Assembly: GCF_014652855.1 (NCBI RefSeq)
Contig: NZ_BMZP01000001.1
Coordinates: 207,140-271,139 of the forward strand
Length of the DNA: 64,000 nt
Source of the DNA: Novosphingobium pokkalii
Lineage (GTDB): Bacteria; Pseudomonadota; Alphaproteobacteria; Sphingomonadales; Sphingomonadaceae
Direction of reading: 5' to 3'
The translations under genes and the position numbers were made by a program. The notes beneath the pieces were generated by a model that worked only from the letters and a program-made list of their open reading frames with translations, did not search any database and was not told where the DNA came from. Positions 54,264 through 61,911 of the stretch are shown here, piece after piece (position 1 is the first letter of the stretch; each line of letters begins with the position of its first letter).

Positions 54264-54406
54264 GGCGTTCCCAAAGGATTTGGCCCACCGCCCGGCGCTT
54301 CGCATGCGCGAAGACCGGCACCGGCAGGCGCCAGAAACGTAAGAGAGCGCCGATGGTGCGGCGCCAACCGCCGGGTCCCTTGAACCTGCGGCGTGCGCCA
54401 AGCCAA

Positions 54407-54420
54407 TGAAATGAATTTCA
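54407..54420. promoter_or_regulatory. TGAAAT-N2-ATTTCA palindrome upstream of the RND operon
   Basis: Inverted half-sites TGAAAT and ATTTCA with a GA spacer lie at 54407-54420. They overlap the stop of the upstream kinase gene, 144 bp before the RND start. This AT-rich palindrome stands out in the GC-rich sequence and is a candidate binding site for one of the two response regulators. Confidence 0.45.
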
Positions 54421-55824
54421 CATTGCCGCGAGTGGGGCGCTGGATGCGCCAGCTCGGATGCAGGCGTTGAGGCCTGGCCGCGCCGGATCGGCCCGCGCCG
54501 GCTGCAAATCCAGCGTGAACTGGTGGAGGTGGACCACCGCCGCCACCACGCTCAGCCCCAGCCCCGAACCGGGCACGGCCGGCGATGCCGCGCCGCGATC
54601 GAAACGGCGCACCACGGCGTCGACCTGCTCTGGCGGGATACCCACGCCTTCATCGACCACCGCGATCACGGCTTCCCCGCCGCGCTGCGCCACCGTGAGC
54701 GTGACCGTGCCGCCGGGCGGGCTGAACTTGATGGCATTGTCCACCAGGTTGCTCATCGCCTCCACCATCAATTGCCCGTCGCAAACCAGCGACACGGCGG
54801 CAAGTTCGCCCGCCACCAGCGCCACGTCGCGCTCTTCGGCAAGCGGCGCATAGAGATCGATCACCACGCTGGCGAGTTCATCGATCCGGGTCGGGGCAAA
54901 GCCCTTGCGGCGATGGCCCGCCTCGATTTCGGAAATGCGCAAAAGCGCGGCGAAACGGGCCAACACCGTATCGAGATCCTCGATCGCGGCGGCGATGCGG
55001 TACCCTTCCGCCTCGGGCAGATCGGGGGCGCGGGCCGCGCGATAGAGCTGATTGCGCACGCGGGTGAGCGGGGTGCGCAGATCGTGGGCAATGGCGTCGG
55101 TGACGGACTTCACCTGCGCCATCGACCGTTCCACTTCGCCGACCATGTGGTTCACGGTATCGGCCAGCAGGTCCAGTTCGTCACCCCGTCCCTCGATCGG
55201 CATGCGGGCATCGAGGCGCCCACCGGCAATCTTGCCGGCCACCTGTTGCAGGCGGTCCACCCGGCGCAGCGGCCCCAGGCTGAGCGCCAGCCCCGACCCC
55301 AGCAGCAGCGGCATGACCACCAGGCCGCTGGCCAGCAGGATCGCCAGCACATGATCGCGCAAGTCGGTGATGATCGTGGAATCACGCCCGACCAGGATGA
55401 TCGCCCCGCCCGGCGTGCGCTGCGCCAGGATATGCAGCGGCCCGCGCACATCCGGCCCATCGTCCCGCGCATAAGTGTGGCCAAGCCGCAAAGGCGGGCT
55501 GGCGCCGAGATCGCCCGCCACCCAGCGCCCGCCGGGTGAAATCAGGCCGACATGGCCCAGCGGATTGGTCCCGCGCTGCACCGCCGCATCCACCGCCATC
55601 GGCAGGTCCGCCTCGGGCACGGCCAACAGCCGGGCCATTTCGGTGCGCAGGATCAGGTCCACGCGCGTATCCAGTTCGCCTGCGGTCAGGCTGTAGACCA
55701 TTGCCAGCACCAGCAGCACGCCCAGCACCGCAGCCCCGCCGAACATCACCGCCAGGCGGAACGTGCTGGTCTTGCGGATGGCGGAAAGCCGCGGCCAACT
55801 GGCCCAGGGCCATTCAGCCGGCAT
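54418..55824 (-). CDS. sensor histidine kinase upstream of the RND operon
   Basis: The 468-residue kinase has two TM helices (near residues 23-46 and 160-185) around a periplasmic domain. HAMP, HisKA (AIAHDLRTPLTRVRNQL) and an ATPase domain follow, with LVDNAIKFSPPGG, DEGVGIPPEQ and GSGLGLSVVAAVV. Its ATG lies 11 nt inside the regulator gene, giving a coupled pair. The 154-bp gap to the RND gene contains a palindrome that the partner regulator may bind. Confidence 0.9.
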   Translation of the reverse strand: MPAEWPWASWPRLSAIRKTSTFRLAVMFGGAAVLGVLLVLAMVYSLTAGELDTRVDLILRTEMARLLAVPEADLPMAVDAAVQRGTNPLGHVGLISPGGRWVAGDLGASPPLRLGHTYARDDGPDVRGPLHILAQRTPGGAIILVGRDSTIITDLRDHVLAILLASGLVVMPLLLGSGLALSLGPLRRVDRLQQVAGKIAGGRLDARMPIEGRGDELDLLADTVNHMVGEVERSMAQVKSVTDAIAHDLRTPLTRVRNQLYRAARAPDLPEAEGYRIAAAIEDLDTVLARFAALLRISEIEAGHRRKGFAPTRIDELASVVIDLYAPLAEERDVALVAGELAAVSLVCDGQLMVEAMSNLVDNAIKFSPPGGTVTLTVAQRGGEAVIAVVDEGVGIPPEQVDAVVRRFDRGAASPAVPGSGLGLSVVAAVVHLHQFTLDLQPARADPARPGLNACIRAGASSAPLAAM

Positions 55825-56494
55825 CGAAGCGATACCCCTCGCCCTTGACCGTCTCGATCAGGGACGGCCGCCCCGGCAGGTCGATCTTCTTGCGCAGGCG
55901 GGCGATATGCACGGCAATCAGGTTGGCGCCGGGATCGAAGTAATAGCCCCAGACTCGCTCGAAGATGATCTGGCGCGCCACGGTTTCCCCGGCGTTGCGC
56001 ATCAGGAATTCCAGCAGGCGAAACTCCATGTGCAACAGCCGCACCGGCTCGCCATCCACACGCACTTCGCGGCGGATCAGGTCCATTTCCACCGGCCCGG
56101 CCACCAGCATGGCCGTGGCGCCGGTCATCTGGCGTTGCCGGCGCAACAGCACTTCCACGCGCATGGCCATCTCATTGGGCGCAAAAGGCTTGATCAGGTA
56201 ATCGTCACCACCGGCGCGCAGGCCGGCGATGCGCTCGTCCACATCGCCCAGCGCGCTTATCATCAGCACCGGCAGCGTCAGGCCCGCCGCACGCAGCCGC
56301 GCCACCACCGACAACCCATCGAGCCCGGGCAACATGCGATCGAGCGTGATCGCGTCGAACGGCTCGCGCAGGGCCAGTTCCACGCCGCGCTCGCCGTCGC
56401 CGGCAGCACTGACTTCGTGCCCGTGGCCGCGCAATTCGGCCACGATTTCGCCGGCGGTGTCGGGGTCGTCCTCGATAACCAGAATGCGTGCCAT
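55814..56494 (-). CDS. OmpR-family response regulator upstream of the RND operon
   Basis: The 226-residue regulator has a receiver (VIEDDPDTAGE, phosphoacceptor in TLDRMLPGLDG, Lys in LIKPF) and an OmpR winged helix with LHMEFRLLEFLMRNAGETV and ANLIAVHIARLRKKID. It resembles regulators of metal or drug efflux (CusR/PcoR-like spacing), but no metal motif proves that. It is the first gene of the minus-strand block. It is divergent from the truncated hemoglobin gene across 66 bp, which include an 18-bp palindrome. Confidence 0.9.
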   Translation of the reverse strand: MARILVIEDDPDTAGEIVAELRGHGHEVSAAGDGERGVELALREPFDAITLDRMLPGLDGLSVVARLRAAGLTLPVLMISALGDVDERIAGLRAGGDDYLIKPFAPNEMAMRVEVLLRRQRQMTGATAMLVAGPVEMDLIRREVRVDGEPVRLLHMEFRLLEFLMRNAGETVARQIIFERVWGYYFDPGANLIAVHIARLRKKIDLPGRPSLIETVKGEGYRFDAG

Positions 56495-56519
56495 GGTGGC
56501 GCCTTGTAATCGCGATCAT

Positions 56520-56537
56520 GCCCGCTGGCCAGCGGGC
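56520..56537. promoter_or_regulatory. 18-bp perfect palindrome between regulator and hemoglobin genes
   Basis: Half-site GCCCGCTGG is followed directly by its complement CCAGCGGGC. It sits midway in the 66-bp divergent region, 23 bp from the hemoglobin ATG and 25 bp from the regulator ATG. It could be an operator shared by both genes, or a hairpin in either leader. Confidence 0.5.
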
Positions 56538-56560
56538 GCGGGCAGGCCTATGGGCGCGGC

Positions 56561-56971
56561 ATGAGCCATGCCCCGGAAAGCGAGTCCCCCGCCGCCGCGA
56601 CGCCCTATGACGAACTGGGCGGTGAAGCGATGGTGCGGGCGTTCTGTGCGCGGTTCTATGCGCTGATGGACAGCCTGCCCGGCGCGCAGGCCTGCCGCGC
56701 GGTGCATCCCCCTTCGCTGGAGCGCGCGGAACAGCGGCTGTACGAATACCTGACCGGCTGGCTTGGCGGGCCTCCGCTCTACACGAGCCAATATGGCCAT
56801 CCCCGCTTGCGCATGCGCCACATGGGCGCGTCGATCGGCCAGGCCGAGATCGAAGGCTGGCTGCTGTGCTTCCACGCCGCCTGGGCGGAATTTGTCCCGC
56901 CCTCGCCTCTGTCGACGGCTATTGTCGAGCGTGTCGAAGCGCTTGCCTGGCATATGGCGAACCGGAATTAA
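56561..56971 (+). CDS. group II truncated hemoglobin
   Basis: This 136-residue heme protein has the 2-over-2 globin pattern: TPYDELGGEAMVRAFCARFY with the B10-type Tyr, GWLGGPPLYTSQYGHPRLRM, the proximal His in RMRHMG, and the G-helix Trp in EGWLLCFHAA. Group II members bind oxygen or nitric oxide and often help against nitrosative stress. It is divergent from the regulator gene with an 18-bp palindrome between them. Confidence 0.9.
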   Translation: MSHAPESESPAAATPYDELGGEAMVRAFCARFYALMDSLPGAQACRAVHPPSLERAEQRLYEYLTGWLGGPPLYTSQYGHPRLRMRHMGASIGQAEIEGWLLCFHAAWAEFVPPSPLSTAIVERVEALAWHMANRN

Positions 56972-57043
56972 CCATCGCGGCGAAAATGCAACGCAATTGT
57001 AAATTTGCTCGCCTAACGCTGTGTGCAGTGCAATAATAGCGAT

Positions 57044-57101
57044 TGCAGCCAACGCTGCAAGATTCGCCAAACGTCCGCGTTTTTGCTGAAAATTTGGCGA
57101 T
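57044..57101 (+). promoter_or_regulatory. structured leader of the small Cys-rich gene
   Basis: Two inverted repeats stand in a row: TTGCAGC-CAAC-GCTGCAA (57044-57061) and TCGCCAAA (57065-57072) / TTTGGCGA (57094-57101). The second ends 3 nt before the AGGAG ribosome binding site. A fold at this spot could limit ribosome access, which suggests a translational switch. The surrounding DNA (56972-57114) is AT-richer than the genome average. Confidence 0.45.
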
Positions 57102-57114
57102 CAGGAGCGTAGCC

Positions 57115-57276
57115 ATGGACAATCCACCCAAGCTTTGGGCCATGCTGCTTTGCAGCATCGGGCGCCATGACCCAAATCGTGGCAAGCGCTATTACGAAGA
57201 GGGCACGGAATATGCGCCGTGCCGGCACTGCGGGCGCCCCTTGCGCCATCGCGGCTATCGCGACTGGCGGGCCTGA
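57115..57276 (+). CDS. tiny Cys-containing protein (53 residues)
   Basis: The product starts MDNPPKLWAMLLCSIGRHDP and ends with a CRHCGRPLRHRGY-type segment. Three cysteines and several histidines (CSIGRH, CRHCG) could hold one zinc ion in a ribbon-like fold. AGGAG lies 5-9 nt before the ATG, and codon use is typical, so it looks real despite its size. Its 3' end overlaps the convergent MocR gene by 22 bp. I do not know its function. Confidence 0.6.
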   Translation: MDNPPKLWAMLLCSIGRHDPNRGKRYYEEGTEYAPCRHCGRPLRHRGYRDWRA

Positions 57277-58703
57277 ACCCCGCGCCCGCGTCGAACCGGC
57301 ATCATCGCATCCAGCGCATCGACAAGGTGCTGGACCACATCAGGCAATGCTGTCGCCACGCCAATCAGCAGTCCCGCCCACGCCGGCCCCAGAAACAGCG
57401 GTGAGAGGGCGATAATGCCCAGGCCGTCGGCCTGGAGTTGGCGGGCGATGGCCTGATCGTCAGCGTTGGGCTGTGTGAACCAAAGCGCCAGTTGCAGACC
57501 CCCAGCGACCGGTCCGACCCTCCAGCGGCCTGCCGCACTCCGAGAAAGGCAGGCTGCCGCATCGACCATGCGTTCGTGATAGACCTTGCGCATGCGACGG
57601 ATGTGCGCGTTGAGATGCCCTTCGCGCAGGAAATCGGCCATCGCCGCCTGGGTGTGGATCGGCACGGTCCCGCCCGAAAGGCGCACGGCGGCCTGCATCG
57701 GCGCCACCAGTCGCGGCGGCACCACCGCATAGGCCACGCGCAGGCCGGGCGCGAGAACCTTCGAAAAGGTGCCAAGATAGGCAACACAGCCTTGCTCATC
57801 GAGGCCTTGCAGACTGGCCAGAGGCCGCCCGGCATAATGGAATTCGCTGTCGTAATCGTCCTCCACCACCAGCGCGCCGCCTCGCGTGGCCCGGTCCAGC
57901 AGCGCGAGGCGGCGCGCCAGGCTCATGGCCGCGCCGGTGGGATACTGATGCGAGGGCGTGGCGTGGATCAGCCGCGGCACCGCCCCGCGCGGCGCGCGTG
58001 CCGGATCGATCCCCTCGCCATCGACCGGCACCGGCACCAGGCGGGCACCCGCCGCGCGCAACAGCGCCTGCGCCGTGGCATAGCCGGGCTCCTCCACCCA
58101 GGCTGTGTCGCCGGGTCGCAGCACCAGTTGCGCCAGTAGCGCCAGCGCAGCGGCGGTGGATGGCACGATCACCACTTGCGCCGGATCGGCGACCACGGCG
58201 CGGGTGCGGCGCACGTGATCGAGCACGGCTTCGCGCAACAGCGGCAGGCCCTGCTCGTCGGCATAGCCCAGGTCGTGAACTCGCAGCGCGCGGGCGCGGG
58301 CAGACAGGCATCGCGCCCAGACCGCGTGGGGAAAGGCATCGAGATCCGGCACGCCGGGCCGCAGCGGCAGGAACCGCGCCGGATCGGCAGGCGTGACCAC
58401 TGCCGCCGATGGTGCCGGGCGATGCGCGCTGCTTCCCTCGGGCACAGGTGACAGCGGCGCCACGCGGGTAGCCGAACCGCGCGCGGCCCGCAGATAGCCT
58501 TCGGCGGCCAGGCGATCGTAACCCGCCACCACCGTGCTGCGCGCCAGCCCCAGCGCCTGCGCCAGGCTGCGGGTGGAAGGCAGGGGCGCGCCAGCCGGCA
58601 AGGCGCCGCTCAGGATGCGGGCACGAAAGGCGCGATAGACCTGCCCTTCCAGATCGCCCGCTGCGCGATCGAGCACCAGCCAGATAGTGGGTTCCTTGCT
58701 CAT
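57255..58703 (-). CDS. MocR-family regulator (GntR DNA-binding plus aminotransferase-like domain)
   Basis: The 482-residue protein fuses an N-terminal GntR winged helix (PSTRSLAQALGLARSTVVAG) to a PLP-binding aminotransferase-fold domain. The PLP Lys lies in YLGTFSKVLAPGLRVAY. Further motifs are EEPGYATAQ, HATPSHQYPTG and VVEDDYDSEFHY. Such regulators often sense PLP or amino acids and control the divergent gene. Here that gene is a PNPOx-family protein 99 bp away, the arrangement typical of PdxR-like control. Confidence 0.92.
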   Translation of the reverse strand: MSKEPTIWLVLDRAAGDLEGQVYRAFRARILSGALPAGAPLPSTRSLAQALGLARSTVVAGYDRLAAEGYLRAARGSATRVAPLSPVPEGSSAHRPAPSAAVVTPADPARFLPLRPGVPDLDAFPHAVWARCLSARARALRVHDLGYADEQGLPLLREAVLDHVRRTRAVVADPAQVVIVPSTAAALALLAQLVLRPGDTAWVEEPGYATAQALLRAAGARLVPVPVDGEGIDPARAPRGAVPRLIHATPSHQYPTGAAMSLARRLALLDRATRGGALVVEDDYDSEFHYAGRPLASLQGLDEQGCVAYLGTFSKVLAPGLRVAYAVVPPRLVAPMQAAVRLSGGTVPIHTQAAMADFLREGHLNAHIRRMRKVYHERMVDAAACLSRSAAGRWRVGPVAGGLQLALWFTQPNADDQAIARQLQADGLGIIALSPLFLGPAWAGLLIGVATALPDVVQHLVDALDAMMPVRRGRGVQARQSR

Positions 58704-58736
58704 CGCGCCATCAAACTGGACTGATGCGATTCAGGC

Positions 58737-58762
58737 AAGTGGCTCTCATCAGCAAACCACTT
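58737..58762. promoter_or_regulatory. AAGTGG-N14-CCACTT inverted repeat in the MocR / PNPOx divergent region
   Basis: The 6-bp arms at 58737-58742 and 58757-58762 lie in the 99-bp region between the two divergent genes, nearly midway. MocR regulators usually bind paired sites in just such a gap. The arms are short, so this is a candidate only. Confidence 0.4.
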
Positions 58763-58802
58763 CTCCGCCATGGTCTCGGCATCAACCCAAGAGACGAGAG
58801 CG

Positions 58803-59471
58803 ATGAACCAGGAATTTCCCGTTACGCCGCGCAGCCGGGTGAGGCGCATGCACAACCGCGCCAGCCATGCCTGGGCCGATGTCCACGCCGTGCTCGATGC
58901 CGCGCCGCTGTGCCATGTGGGCTATGTGATCGATGGCGAACCCTATGTGACCCCCACGATTCACTGGCGAGAGGGCAACCGCCTGTTCTGGCACGGTTCC
59001 TCGGCCAGCCGCTTCCTGCGGCAGATCGAGGGGCAGCGCGTGTGCCTGACGGTCAGCCTGATGGATGGCTATGTCCTGGCGCGCTCGGCCTACAACCACT
59101 CGGTCAATTATCGCAGCGCCATGGTGTTCGGGCGCGCGCAGCGGATCACCGATGCACAAGCGAGCGCGGCCGCGCTGCGTGCCATGGTCGACAGCCTGTT
59201 TCCCGGCCGCTGGGACACGCTGCGCCCGATGACCGCGCAGGAAGCCAAGGCCAGCACCGTGGTGTGGATGGATATCGAGGAAGCCAGCGTCAAGGATCGC
59301 ACCGGCCCGCCCGGCGATCCCGAAGATGCCCATGTGCCGGTCTGGGCCGGAGTGCTGCCGATGCATACCGCGCTGGCCGCGGCCGAAGCCGCGCCCGACA
59401 TGCCGGAAGACCTTCCATTGCCGCCGGAACTGGGCGCCCTGATTGCTTCAGGCCGGCTGCGCGGCGCCTAA
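58803..59471 (+). CDS. pyridoxamine 5'-phosphate oxidase-family protein
   Basis: The 222-residue flavin-fold protein shows the split-barrel family pattern: RMHNRASHAWADVHAVLDAA, then CHVGYVIDGEPYVTPTIHWR and RLFWHGSSASRFLRQI. Members bind FMN or related cofactors and often detoxify or reduce small molecules; true PdxH activity is not implied. The gene is probably controlled by the divergent MocR protein. Its TAA overlaps the TAG of the convergent aminotransferase gene in the shared bases CTAA. Confidence 0.88.
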   Translation: MNQEFPVTPRSRVRRMHNRASHAWADVHAVLDAAPLCHVGYVIDGEPYVTPTIHWREGNRLFWHGSSASRFLRQIEGQRVCLTVSLMDGYVLARSAYNHSVNYRSAMVFGRAQRITDAQASAAALRAMVDSLFPGRWDTLRPMTAQEAKASTVVWMDIEEASVKDRTGPPGDPEDAHVPVWAGVLPMHTALAAAEAAPDMPEDLPLPPELGALIASGRLRGA

Positions 59472-60625
59472 GCCTGGCTGACCACCCGCTCTACCGTATT
59501 GCAGAAGCGCTCCATTTCCGCAGGAGAGCCGATGGTGATGCGCGAGCGGGTGGGCCAGATCGGCCAGGAGCGGCCGATGGCAATGCCCTTGGCCTCGAAC
59601 CCGGCCTTGATCGGCGCGGCGGGCTTGCCCCAATCGACCATCAGCATGTTGGCCGCGCTCGGCAACACCGTCAGCCCACGCTGGGCAAGGAAGGCGGCGG
59701 TCTTCTCGCGCGTCTGAGTATTCTGTTCGCGCCGCGCGGTGATCTGCTCCATCCGGCGCAGGCTGGCACTGGCACAGGCCAGCGCGGGCACCGGCAGTTG
59801 CAGCGTCTGGATCACGCCATCGTATTGCATCAGCCGGGCCTGAAGCTCGGGCCGGGCGATCGACAGCCCCATGCGCATCCCCGCCATGCCGAAGATCTTG
59901 GAAAAGGTGCGCAGGATGATCACGTTGCTGCCATTGCGCACCAGGTCCATGCCCGATGCTGCGTGGGAAAAGTGCAGATAGGCCTCGTCCAGCAACAGCA
60001 CCGCATCCTTGGGCATGGCATTGGCCAGCCAGACGATATCCTCCATCGGCGTGAGCGAGCCGGTGGGGTTGTTGGGATTGCAGATGTAATAGAGGCCGGC
60101 CTGGGGATTGGCGGCGAGCATCGCGCGCACATCGTGGGCCTGGTCGCTGGCGCGCAGCGGCACCTTGGCCACCGGCGCGCCCACATAGCCGGCCACCATC
60201 CAGGCCACCTCGAATGTCGGATCGGCAGTCACCAGGCCGCGCTGCGGGCTGCAAAAGCCGACAACAGACCGCGCCAGCGGGCTGCCCGATCCGGCCCAGG
60301 GCACGACGTGATCGGCGCCGACGCGCTCCATCGTCGCCACCGTCTCGATCAGGGCATCGCGTTCGCCGGCGGGATCGTAATAGTTGCTGCGCGCCACGGC
60401 AGAACGCGCGGCGTCGGTGCCATCCTCGACCGGCCCTTCCCAATATTCGTTGCCGTTAAGGCGGATCGTGCCCGGCGCCACTTTCAGGCTGGGCGCAGCC
60501 GACGCGCTGGGGCCGCCCGGTGCGGCCAGCGCCCGCTCGCCAAGGGCCATGCTGCCGCCCAGAACCGCGGCAAGCTGGAACATCCGCCGGCGGTCGAGCG
60601 GCAGGGCAGACGAAAGGTCGGTCAT
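59468..60625 (-). CDS. Tat-exported HisC-like aminotransferase
   Basis: The 385-residue class I/II PLP enzyme has the Schiff-base Lys243 in RTFSKIFGMAGMRMG, with YICNPNNPTG and LLDEAYLHF as cofactor-binding motifs. It resembles histidinol-phosphate aminotransferase. Unlike that cytoplasmic enzyme it starts with a twin-arginine signal: RRRMF at residues 12-16, a hydrophobic stretch LAAVLGGSMALG, and a cleavage-like ALAAP near 36. It would therefore be folded with PLP and then exported. The substrate is unknown. It follows the Lrp-type gene by 69 bp. Confidence 0.88.
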   Translation of the reverse strand: MTDLSSALPLDRRRMFQLAAVLGGSMALGERALAAPGGPSASAAPSLKVAPGTIRLNGNEYWEGPVEDGTDAARSAVARSNYYDPAGERDALIETVATMERVGADHVVPWAGSGSPLARSVVGFCSPQRGLVTADPTFEVAWMVAGYVGAPVAKVPLRASDQAHDVRAMLAANPQAGLYYICNPNNPTGSLTPMEDIVWLANAMPKDAVLLLDEAYLHFSHAASGMDLVRNGSNVIILRTFSKIFGMAGMRMGLSIARPELQARLMQYDGVIQTLQLPVPALACASASLRRMEQITARREQNTQTREKTAAFLAQRGLTVLPSAANMLMVDWGKPAAPIKAGFEAKGIAIGRSWPIWPTRSRITIGSPAEMERFCNTVERVVSQA

Positions 60626-60694
60626 GGCGGCAGGTTCCTTGGCGCTGGGCTACGCAATCGTGCGGCGCAAAGGTGCCGTGGCATGCCGGCGCGG

Positions 60695-61159
60695 TCAACC
60701 GGCGTGATGGAGCGGCAGGCTTTCGGCTGACTTCACCGTTTCCATGACGATCGAGGCGCAGACCACGTTCATCTCGATCCGCGCCACCAGGGCCTTGTAG
60801 ACACGGTCATAGTCATCGACGCTCGGCAGCACGATACGCAGCAGATAATCGATGCTGCCGGTCAGGCGATAGACTTCCATCACTTCGGGAATCTGGGCCA
60901 CGGCCTGGCGGAACTGCTCGGTCCAGGCCGCACTGTGGGTGCGCGCGCTGACCGTGACGAAGACGGTGGTGGGCAGACCCACCTTCGCCCGGTCGATCAC
61001 CGCCACGTTGCGCTTGATATAGCCCGCCTCGCGCAAGTGGGCGATGCGACGCGAACAGGCTGAGGGCGACAAATGCACCCGCGCGCCCACTTCGGCCAGC
61101 GGCGTCTCACTGTCCCGTTGCAGAATATCGAGAATGGCGAGATCACGGGAATTGAGCAC
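60695..61159 (-). CDS. Lrp/AsnC-family regulator
   Basis: The 154-residue regulator has a helix-turn-helix (LNSRDLAILDILQRDSETPL, followed by AEVGARVHLSPSACSRRIAH) and a RAM/AsnC ligand-binding domain (VEVYRLTGSIDYLLRIV-type segment, here written from residues around 110). Members sense amino acids. GGAGG lies 8 nt before the GTG at 61159, which decides the start. It precedes the exported aminotransferase gene on the same strand and may control it. Confidence 0.9.
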   Translation of the reverse strand: MLNSRDLAILDILQRDSETPLAEVGARVHLSPSACSRRIAHLREAGYIKRNVAVIDRAKVGLPTTVFVTVSARTHSAAWTEQFRQAVAQIPEVMEVYRLTGSIDYLLRIVLPSVDDYDRVYKALVARIEMNVVCASIVMETVKSAESLPLHHAG

Positions 61160-61221
61160 GGCGGGCACCTCCGCGTGGCCGGATGCACCATGCGCGGCAT
61201 CGGCGCAAGCCACGTGCAGGA

Positions 61222-61911
61222 TCAGCCCATGATCAGGCGATACCCCACTCCCGGCTCGTTACGGATCATGCTGCTTTCAACATCACCGTCTTCCAGCTTG
61301 CGCCGCACCCCGCGCACCGCCACGCGCAAGTATTCCACGTCATGCTCGTGCCCAGCGCCCCACACCGCACGCAGCAGTGCGGCATGCGACACAACGCGAC
61401 CAGGATGGCGGCACAACTGCGCCAAAAAGCCGTATTCCTTGGGCGTGAGGTGCACTTCCATGCCATCGCGCAGCACGCGGCGAGCGGCAAGGTCCACAGT
61501 GATCGCCCCCACCTGCACCACTGGTTCCTCGGCCACGCGGCTCAGCCGGCTGCGCAGCGCGACACGCATGCGGGCGTGGACTTCCTCGGTATCGAAAGGC
61601 TTGGTGACATAGTCGTCTGCCCCCAGATCGAGCGCGGCGACTTTCTCCTCGGTCGCATCGCGCGCGGAAACGATTAGCAGCGCGGCGCCCGTAGCCTTGA
61701 CCAGCGGGATCAGTTCCAGCCCGTCACGATCGGGCAGCCCCAGGTCGAGCAGCACGAGATCGGGCTTGTCGATCGCCAGCGCGGCGAGCGCGGCGCGGGC
61801 ATCGGCGGCCTCGATCACGTCGTGCCCGGCGCGGGCCAGGCTGCCGCGCAGCAGGCGGCGGATGGCCGGTTCATCGTCCACGACCAGCACGCGGGTGGCC
61901 AAACTGTTCAT
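61222..61911 (-). CDS. kdpE: response regulator KdpE
   Basis: The 229-residue OmpR-type regulator has a receiver (VVDDEPAIRRLLRGSLARAG, phosphoacceptor in LLDLGLPDRDG, Lys in VTKPF) and the KdpE winged helix (LTPKEYGFLAQLCRHPGRVV, then LRAVWGAGHEHDVEYLRVAV). It activates the Kdp potassium-uptake ATPase when K+ is limiting. Its ATG overlaps the kdpD stop (ATGA). Confidence 0.95.
   Translation of the reverse strand: MNSLATRVLVVDDEPAIRRLLRGSLARAGHDVIEAADARAALAALAIDKPDLVLLDLGLPDRDGLELIPLVKATGAALLIVSARDATEEKVAALDLGADDYVTKPFDTEEVHARMRVALRSRLSRVAEEPVVQVGAITVDLAARRVLRDGMEVHLTPKEYGFLAQLCRHPGRVVSHAALLRAVWGAGHEHDVEYLRVAVRGVRRKLEDGDVESSMIRNEPGVGYRLIMG

Noticed and set aside
50904..54383. A 1159-codon plus-strand frame opposite the RND gene and part of the adaptor gene.
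   Set aside because: It mirrors the pump gene codon by codon, and the low-complexity His/Asp/Gly/Arg translation is typical of a shadow frame.
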